Source: Planctomycetota bacterium
Lineage (GTDB): Bacteria; Planctomycetota; PLA2; JAEUHO01
Reading direction: 5' to 3'
Length of the DNA stretch: 10,134 bases
Assembly: GCA_026647295.1 (NCBI GenBank)
Contig: JAPKHB010000108.1
Coordinates: 1 to 10,134 of the forward strand
The position numbers and the translations under genes are program-made. Positions 1 to 4,509 of this stretch are shown here, in pieces (the first letter of the stretch is position 1; each line of letters begins with the position of its first letter). Under the pieces are notes generated by a model. The model was given only the letters and a program-made list of their open reading frames with translations, made no database searches and was not told the DNA's origin.

Positions 1-45
1 GTTCGGAGCTTCTTCCAGGCCCCGACCGTCAAGTACGCCTCATGA
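1..45 (+). CDS. Possible C-terminal end of a plus-strand protein, cut by the window edge
   Basis: Reading from base 1 gives VRSFFQAPTVKYAS followed by a TGA at 43-45. The residue mix looks like an ordinary protein terminus, and the codons are less GC-saturated than random open frames in this region. Only 14 residues are visible, so no family can be assigned. A competing frame from base 3 stays open to about 177 but gives an arginine- and cysteine-rich, protein-unlike sequence. This is a weak call resting only on frame quality and an early stop. Confidence 0.25.
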   Translation, partial: VRSFFQAPTVKYAS

Positions 46-420
46 GGTGCCAACTGATTTGTGGCCGGGGTAATAACATCGACCTTCGGCATGCCGATTC
101 TCCGACTGGTACGTGGTTGGCGGGTTTCGTTCGCCGGCCTCCGCTGTGCCTGAAGAGTAGTGCCCCCGGGGAGTAGGCTCAAGGGCCTTTTTGGCTGGGC
201 CTCGAATTCCGTGGAATCCGTCCTAAGTGCGGGTTGTGCCCGCCTTGCGGCTGCGCATCGCGCTGCCATGTGGATGCGAGGCTGGAGGGGGGCGAAGGGG
301 CCGCCGCGGAACGGCGTGGCAGGCCGCAGGAGAGGCACGCGAGACAGAGATGCACGCCTCCAGCCTTATCTGCGATCGGCGGGTCCTCGATGTGAATGAC
401 GCGTGACCGCACCAAGCGCC
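46..420. other. Intergenic stretch with no supportable gene
   Basis: Open frames exist on both strands because stop codons are rare at this GC content. Their translations are rich in Arg, Pro, Gly and Ala and show no recognisable motif. One minus-strand frame has a protein-like run, VIHIEDPPIADKAG, near 345-390, but it is not followed by anything coherent. I see no tRNA, no clear promoter and no convincing terminator. It may be decayed coding sequence. Confidence 0.5.
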
Positions 421-648
421 AAGGGTACCAAGCGCGGCTCGCAACCATCGCGCTCCGCCTCCAAGCGCTTGTAGGGCGCCTAAGGATCGTGAAATGGGGG
501 ACGACGGCCCCGGCCCCCTGTCCCGCCGCGGCCGCCAAGGAGGCGCGCAGTGGAAGGTCCTCGGGCTCCATGCGACCAGGGCTGGGCGAAAGGCCGGCTT
601 CACCCGTGGGCGGTAGGACCGCAAGGTAATGAAAACGAGCCGCGCTCG
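421..648 (+). repeat. Repeat copy A (diverged member of a MITE/REP-like family)
   Basis: The left end (GTACCAAGCGCGGCTCGCAA at 425-444) and right end (AAAACGAGCCGCGCTCG at 632-648) match the ends of copies B and C. Inside, similarity is patchy; the clearest block is GTGGAAGG...CTCGGGCT at about 549-570, matching ATGGAAGG...CTGGGGCT in B. It is 19 bp longer than B and C over the same span, so it is an older or different subtype. The right end carries the small hairpin CGAGC-cgc-GCTCG. It lies 27 bp upstream of the DUF433 start codon. No reading frame in it looks like a protein. Confidence 0.75.
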
Positions 649-675
649 ATTCATTCGTGGGACTTCCGGGGTACC

Positions 676-891
676 ATGGCTCCATGGCGGCCAACCCCTC
701 CCGACTGGCGCAACCGGATGTCGGTCGATCCGAACGTCCGCCGCGGGCAGGCGTGCATCGCGGGCAGACGTGTGCTCGTGACGGTCGTACTCGACAATCT
801 GGCCGCGGGCCGCACGCCGGAGCAGATCCTCGCCGACTACCCCTCGATCACCGTCGAAGAAATTCCCGGCGGCAAGGCGCCACCCCCGTGA
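676..891 (+). pseudogene. Truncated DUF433-family antitoxin-like gene
   Basis: From ATG 676 the frame encodes 71 residues. The core WRNRMSVDPNVRRGQACIAG, then RRVLVTVVLDNLAAGRTPEQ and ILADYPSITVEEI, follows the DUF433 pattern: a DP...GxP.I.GTRI-like strand, VVLDNLAAG, and YPS(I/L)T(V/L)E(E/D)I. DUF433 proteins are small DNA-binding-like proteins, usually encoded next to a PIN-like DUF5615 toxin. In complete members the helix after YPSLTLEDI continues as an alanine-rich segment of about 20 residues. Here it is replaced by PGGKAPPP, and the TGA at 889-891 overlaps the first bases of repeat copy B. No DUF5615-like partner follows. I infer that the 3' end and toxin gene were lost at the repeat junction. 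ATG 676 is preferred over ATG 718 because the residues before the second Met still align with the family; GGGG lies about 4-5 nt upstream of it. Confidence 0.7.
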
Positions 892-1101
892 GCGTACCGA
901 GCGCGGCTCGTAGCCGTCACGCTCCCCGAGGGCGGTCCGCGTCGGGGCGCCCGCGGACGGGGCAACCAGGGGTGCGCGCCAACGCCCCTGCCAGGGCGCG
1001 ATGGAAGGCCCCTGGGGCTGGGCGGGACCGGGGCCCGCAGGCGTGCCGGTCCGATCCCTGCCCCGGGGGCCCCGGGTGACGGAAACGAGGCGCGCTCGGT
1101 A
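890..1101 (+). repeat. Repeat copy B with about 25-bp terminal inverted repeats
   Basis: Bases 890-1098 align without gaps to 3731-3939 (copy C) with 17 mismatches in 209 positions by hand count, about 92% identity. Its ends are inverted repeats: 896-920 against the reverse complement of 1076-1100 matches at 22 of 25 positions. The left arm (TACCGAGCGCGGCTCGTA at 895-912) also contains its own small hairpin, CGAGC-gcg-GCTCG. Several internal complementary runs would let one strand fold strongly. No coding frame in it looks real and I see no clear target-site duplication. It has the architecture of a non-autonomous element (MITE) or a REP-like palindromic unit. It starts inside the stop codon of the DUF433 fragment. 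Confidence 0.85.
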
Positions 1102-1111
1102 AGGTCCGCGA

Positions 1112-1148
1112 CCGGCCTTCGGGGGGGCGCCGCCTCCCGAAGGGCCGG
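1112..1148. terminator. GC-rich hairpin just outside repeat B
   Basis: CCGGCCTTCGGG (1112-1123) pairs with CCCGAAGGGCCGG (1136-1148): 12 base pairs with one bulged G and a 12-nt loop. No T tract follows on either strand, so intrinsic termination is uncertain. It lies between the end of the DUF433/repeat-B unit and the operator-like site, where a transcript boundary would make sense. It could instead be an outer part of the repeat-B insertion that copy C lacks. Confidence 0.35.
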
Positions 1149-1173
1149 GGTCGGCCCGCGAACTTGCGAGGGA

Positions 1174-1210
1174 TTGCCCAAACCGGCGAAATGTCGCCAG
1201 TTCAGGCGAA
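1174..1210 (+). promoter_or_regulatory. Tandem operator-like inverted repeats upstream of the AbiEi-like fragment
   Basis: Two 17-bp units lie exactly 20 bp apart: TTGCCCAAACCGGCGAA (1174-1190) and TCGCCAGTTCAGGCGAA (1194-1210). They match at 11 of 17 positions, concentrated in the outer arms. Each unit is an imperfect inverted repeat, T(T/C)GCC...GGCGAA. The second ends 12 nt before ATG 1223. Spacing near two helical turns would place two dimers on one DNA face. AbiEi-type antitoxins are known to autoregulate by binding a pair of inverted repeats in their promoter, which fits the gene downstream. The binding role is inference. Confidence 0.45.
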
Positions 1211-1222
1211 CACATGCCATGA

Positions 1223-1483
1223 ATGCCGAGACATGCCTCGCCACCCACCCCCTTATTCACCCGCGAGGAGTTCGGGGTGGCCATCCTCGGTGCGGGGGGG
1301 GCCGCTCCTGCCACGGCGCACTCGCACCTCCCGCGCTGGCGCCGCCAAGGGCGGATCTGGGTGGTACAGCACGGCCTCTTCGTGCGGGCGCCTCACCTGT
1401 CTAGGTGGCGGATCCGTCGCCCGCTTGCGCTCCGGCCAGAATCTCCTGCTCAACGTAGCGACAGAAATCAACGGCCGAGGTGA
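1223..1483 (+). pseudogene. N-terminal fragment of an AbiEi-like winged-helix antitoxin/regulator
   Basis: From ATG 1223 the frame reads PLFTREEFGVAILGAGGAAP, then ATAHSHLPRWRRQGRIWVVQ and HGLFVRAP, through about base 1395. This resembles the N-terminal winged helix of AbiEi-type antitoxins, where a ta..L.RW.r.GrI..v..GlyvraP pattern covers the recognition helix and wing. After VRAP the protein should continue with a nucleotidyltransferase-regulating body of well over 100 residues. Here the frame instead runs antisense into the last 83 bases of the restriction gene and stops at 1481-1483, giving 86 residues. I infer a truncation where the convergent restriction gene now ends. A complete small HTH regulator is possible. 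Resemblance is by pattern only, and no AbiEii toxin is present. Confidence 0.45.
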
Positions 1484-3395
1484 AGTACCGATATCCGTGC
1501 GCGTTCGCGATGTCCAGAGTGCCCTGCGTCTCGTTGATCAGTACGGCCACAGGCTGACTGAGCCCCTCCTGCAAGCCCTCCGGCCAGGCGAGGTCAAGCA
1601 CGGCCAGCGGTTGGCCCGTCTCAGGGTCTGCCAGTTCGTAGAGGTACTCCCCCTCTGGCAGACCTTGCTCGGCCACCCACTCGTTGAGCGTGGTCAGCAG
1701 CTGCTCCTCCTTATCGGAGTCGACGACGCCGGGCGGCGGCGCGTCGGCAGCCTCAGCGACCTGGCCGGGAGTGGCGGGGCTGGGCACCAGCGCCTCTGCG
1801 GCTGCCGGTTCGTCTGCGCCGTGAGCAAGGCTCCCCAGGAAGCCATTTGCGGCCTGCGCCAGCAGGGACCGTCGCGCCTCCAAGAAGTCGAGATAGCGAT
1901 CGACGCGCCAGAGCGACCTGTCCATTGGGATCCACTGCGACTTCAGCGCGCCGGGGTGGTTGTCTTCGATCTCCGGGAAGTAGACCTCCGGGCGCCTGTC
2001 GCTGATCTGCAGGTTGCTCTCCTTCGTGAGAAAGCAGTAGTTCGCTACGGCATTGACGTCAGCACGTCGGTATCCCGCTTTGTAGAGAACAGATCGCGGG
2101 AAGATGTGGTGAACCTCAAGACGGTTCATCCTGCCTAACATGTGGGCGTTCAGGGAGAGGCCGAGGCCCCAGTCGCGCGCATCGCAAACACGCGAGAGAA
2201 GATAGAGCATGGGGTAAAAGCGGGCACCCATGCTCCACCCGGAGAAGTGCTCGGGAAGCACTCGGAGTCCCCCATGCCACACGGCCAGCTGCCGAATCAA
2301 CCGATCGAGGCCAGCATCGAGCTCCTCGATCTGCCTGAGGTCCTGATCGATGATCGTCTCCGTGGAGCCGGAGAACCTCCCCCAGAGGGCGCTCTGCACG
2401 TACCAGAAGAGGAGCTTGTCCTGCTCGACGGCATCGTTCAGAACACCACCGCGGCGGGAGATGTAGTGTGTCATCACTGGGAACGCGTACTGCCCGAACA
2501 GCACGCGGTCATGATCGAGACCGAGTCGTCCGCCGATCAGATTCAGCAGGTTGTCAATAGCCGTCTCTGCGCGGGCGAGTCCCTCCTTCACCTTCTCGGG
2601 GGCTACCTCGTGCAAGTGGGAGAACTTCGCCTCGCCCGTCACGATCGTATTCACGTTACGCAGGAGCCAATCGAGTTTGAAGTCAAAGCCCCGCTTTCGC
2701 CAGCGATGCAGGGCGGCCCTCATGCGGTCACGCCCCTCGGGCCACTCCGCACAGATCTTCGCGAGAGCTAGGTCGCCCTTGCTGAGCGTCGTGCCTCCGC
2801 TGTTCACCCTATTGAAGATGTCAACCACGACGTCGACCGTCTTGTCGCCGCCTGTCACCTCCTCAATGTGCAGGTCGACATCGCGTATCCCAAGAATCCG
2901 ATTCAAACGTCCGTAGAACTTCCCCGTGCCCGGGGCGCCGGAGGGCGCCAGCTTTGCCACGAACTCGTCAATGCCGTCGTAGCCCGCCTTCATGAGGGAC
3001 GAAACATCGATCCACAACGGATCATCGCGCATCTTGACCGGCTGCCAGAAGCCAAATTCCTCCTTGTCCAGGTGGAAGTGCAGACCCGTGAACGCGCGAG
3101 CGTTGCCGTCAAAGAACCGCGGCGGCTCGCCTCTGATGATGCCGTAGAGAGACGTGATGCGCTGCTGCCCGTCGAGAAGCAACTTGACGATACCAGGCGC
3201 GAGGTTGCCGTCTCCCCGGTGTCGAGCCGTGTCAGATTCGGTGGCCCACACAAGCAGACTGCCGATGGGGTGGCGACGATAGAGCGAGTCCATCAGGCCT
3301 CGCACCTGGTTCGCGTTCCAGACATAGCCACGCTGGAACTCGGGCAGCGCCATGTGCCCGGAGTCCACGTGATCGAGGATCGTCGAGATCTTCAT
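1401..3395 (-). CDS. GmrSD-like DUF262/HNH type IV restriction endonuclease with extra C-terminal domain
   Basis: The protein has 664 residues. The N-terminal DUF262 domain shows PEFQRGYVW (18-26), the nucleotide-hydrolysis motif LLLDGQQRITSL (72-83) and IFNRVNSGGTTLSKGDLALA (193-212). A helical middle follows, then a DUF1524-type HNH nuclease: EVHHIFPRS (427-435) with conserved Asn 452 and 461. Family members such as GmrSD and BrxU use NTP hydrolysis to drive HNH cleavage of DNA carrying modified cytosine, so this is probably an anti-phage enzyme acting in the cytoplasm. After residue 521 comes a Pro/Ala-rich linker and an unassigned domain (about 560-650, including LAVLDLAWPEGL and HGYRYFTSAVDFCRYVE). 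The start is set by GGAGG at 3402-3406, six bases before ATG 3395. The gene is solitary, convergent with the AbiEi-like fragment and less GC-saturated than the kinase cluster. It lies between repeats B and C, which suggests acquisition. Confidence 0.9.
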   Translation of the reverse strand: MKISTILDHVDSGHMALPEFQRGYVWNANQVRGLMDSLYRRHPIGSLLVWATESDTARHRGDGNLAPGIVKLLLDGQQRITSLYGIIRGEPPRFFDGNARAFTGLHFHLDKEEFGFWQPVKMRDDPLWIDVSSLMKAGYDGIDEFVAKLAPSGAPGTGKFYGRLNRILGIRDVDLHIEEVTGGDKTVDVVVDIFNRVNSGGTTLSKGDLALAKICAEWPEGRDRMRAALHRWRKRGFDFKLDWLLRNVNTIVTGEAKFSHLHEVAPEKVKEGLARAETAIDNLLNLIGGRLGLDHDRVLFGQYAFPVMTHYISRRGGVLNDAVEQDKLLFWYVQSALWGRFSGSTETIIDQDLRQIEELDAGLDRLIRQLAVWHGGLRVLPEHFSGWSMGARFYPMLYLLSRVCDARDWGLGLSLNAHMLGRMNRLEVHHIFPRSVLYKAGYRRADVNAVANYCFLTKESNLQISDRRPEVYFPEIEDNHPGALKSQWIPMDRSLWRVDRYLDFLEARRSLLAQAANGFLGSLAHGADEPAAAEALVPSPATPGQVAEAADAPPPGVVDSDKEEQLLTTLNEWVAEQGLPEGEYLYELADPETGQPLAVLDLAWPEGLQEGLSQPVAVLINETQGTLDIANAHGYRYFTSAVDFCRYVEQEILAGAQAGDGSAT

Positions 3396-3511
3396 CGCCG
3401 GCCTCCACCCCTCGCGACCTGCGCCCGGGGAGTCGGCGGGTCAACGGGGTCAGTCGCCGCGCCGGCGAGCGCAGCGATCAAGAAGCGTACCACGGCACAC
3501 TGACAGGGCAT
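3392..3511 (-). CDS. Possible 39-residue leader ORF overlapping the restriction gene start
   Basis: ATG 3511 opens a frame beginning MPCQCAVVRFLIAALAGAAT and ending VARGGGRR. Its TGA at 3394-3392 overlaps the ATG of the endonuclease in an ATGA junction. The N-terminal half has a short hydrophobic stretch (VVRFLIAALAGAA) and the rest is Pro/Arg-rich. It could be a translated leader that couples expression of the nuclease, the remnant end of an upstream gene, or chance. A different minus-strand frame overlaps it at 3450-3608. No family is recognised. Confidence 0.2.
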   Translation of the reverse strand: MPCQCAVVRFLIAALAGAATDPVDPPTPRAQVARGGGRR

Positions 3512-3730
3512 CCTGGGGGATCCGGGAGCGGAAGGTGGGTTGCAGAATCGCGCGGAAGAGCCCGCGCAGGCCCAGAATCGGGGGGATGAATCCGCTCGCA
3601 GACATCATGTCAAAAATGCCCTTGGCGGCGGCTACCCTCACGCCGTCCCAGGGGGGCGCTTCCACCCCTCGACGCCGGCGACCGCAGCCAGCGGGGGACC
3701 CTGGAAGGAGCGCCGTGGGTCGTGAGCTGG
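3396..3730. other. Region upstream of the restriction gene, no confident gene
   Basis: This stretch between the endonuclease start and repeat C should hold the endonuclease promoter. I find no convincing -35/-10 pair. Two short minus-strand frames overlap here: 3511-3392 (listed separately) and 3608-3450, 52 residues starting MMSASGFIPPILGLRGLFRA. Neither is recognisable. Base composition is closer to the restriction gene than to the kinase cluster, so it probably belongs to the same acquired segment. Confidence 0.4.
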
Positions 3731-3939
3731 GAGCGTACCGAACCCGGGTCGCAACCGTCACGCTCCCCGAGGGCGGCCCGGGGCAAGGCGCCCGCGGACG
3801 GGGCAACCAGGGGTGCGCGCCAACGCCACCGCCAGGGCGCGGTGGAAGGCCCCTGGGGCTGGGCGGGACCGGGGCCCGCAGGCGTGCCGGCCCGATCCCT
3901 GCGCCGAGGGCCCCGGGTGACGGAAACGAGCCGCGCTCG
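3731..3939 (+). repeat. Repeat copy C, same orientation as B
   Basis: It aligns without gaps to 890-1098 at 192 of 209 positions. The right-end hairpin CGAGC-cgc-GCTCG (3927-3939) is intact. At the left end three substitutions change CGAGCGCGGCTCG of B to CGAACCCGGGTCG and weaken the corresponding hairpin. Flanking sequence is unrelated to that of A and B, which supports independent insertion and fixes the boundaries near GAGCGTACC on the left and CGCTCG on the right. The element ends 6 bp from the sigma-factor stop codon, so the cluster's transcript would run straight into it and could fold there. Confidence 0.85.
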
Positions 3940-3945
3940 CTTGGT

Positions 3946-4509
3946 TCAGCCGGCCAGTTCGCTAAGGAGCCAGGCGCGGGCCGCGGCCCACTCGCGCTCG
4001 GCCGTGGCCAGCGAGATGCCGGTGAGCGTTGCGACCTCCTGCTGCGTGCGCCCGCCGAAGAAGCGCAGCAGCACGATGCGCGCCTTGCGCTCGTCCACGG
4101 CCTCCAGCCGCTCAAGCGCCTCATGGAGCGCAAGCAGGTCCAGGTGCCGCTCCTCGAACCACGCCAGGGAGTCGTCAAGGGGCACCCGGTGCAGCCCGCC
4201 CCCGCGCCGCTGGGCCCGGCGCCGCCGGGCGTGGTCCACCAGGACGCTGCGCACCGCCAGTGCCGCGATGCGATAGAAGTGCGCCCGGTTCTCGACCGCC
4301 GCCTCGCGCCCCAGGATGCGCAACACGACCTCATCCACGACGCCCGTGGTCTGCATCGTGGAGCGGCCCGGCCGGCGGCCCCGCTGGACGTGGACGATCT
4401 GGCGCACCGCCGCCTCCACCAGGGGCATCAGCCGCCCGCAGGCCTCCGGATCCCCCGCGCGCGCCGCTTCGACCAGGTCCCCGAGTTCGTCGGTCCCCGG
4501 GCCCGTCAT
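3946..4509 (-). CDS. ECF RNA polymerase sigma factor, TIGR02999/Sigma70_ECF type
   Basis: The protein has 187 residues, a usual length for the family. Region 2 covers about residues 8-97, ending in the signature FYRIAALAVRSVLVDHARRR (78-97) followed by RGGG (102-105). Region 4 covers about 128-185, with a helix-turn-helix around TQQEVATLTGISLATAEREW (155-174) to recognise the -35 element. This subgroup is typical of Planctomycetota and Acidobacteriota and is often encoded next to Ser/Thr kinases rather than membrane anti-sigma factors. No anti-sigma gene is visible here. Its ATG overlaps the kinase TGA (ATGA, 4509-4506) and no strong ribosome-binding site precedes it, so translation is probably coupled to the kinase. 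Direct control by phosphorylation is an inference. It is the last gene of the cluster, ending 6 bp before repeat C. Confidence 0.93.
   Translation of the reverse strand: MTGPGTDELGDLVEAARAGDPEACGRLMPLVEAAVRQIVHVQRGRRPGRSTMQTTGVVDEVVLRILGREAAVENRAHFYRIAALAVRSVLVDHARRRRAQRRGGGLHRVPLDDSLAWFEERHLDLLALHEALERLEAVDERKARIVLLRFFGGRTQQEVATLTGISLATAEREWAAARAWLLSELAG

Noticed and set aside
223..1314. A 363-codon minus-strand open frame across 223-1314
   Set aside because: It runs through repeat copies A and B and antisense to the DUF433 fragment. The translation is low complexity and the similar segment seen again near copy C is only the repeat translated.
1164..2771. Plus-strand open frames opposite the restriction endonuclease gene
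   Set aside because: Antisense shadows of a gene with DUF262 and HNH motifs and a good ribosome-binding site; no independent motif.
421..3939. Could the three repeats be a CRISPR array or an integron attC set?
   Set aside because: Units exceed 200 bp, spacing is irregular and contains genes, no integrase is present, and the ends lack attC core sites.
890..3939. Composite transposon with repeats as insertion sequences
   Set aside because: The repeats are about 210 bp with no transposase frame and I see no matching target duplication outside B and C, so a true composite transposon is not supported.
3450..4334. A 294-codon minus-strand open frame covering repeat C and part of the sigma gene
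   Set aside because: It is a shadow of the sigma gene, then the repeat, then non-coding DNA. Only its last 52 codons (MMSASGFIPPILGLRGLFRA...) look protein-like, with no family and an alternative overlapping frame, so not called.
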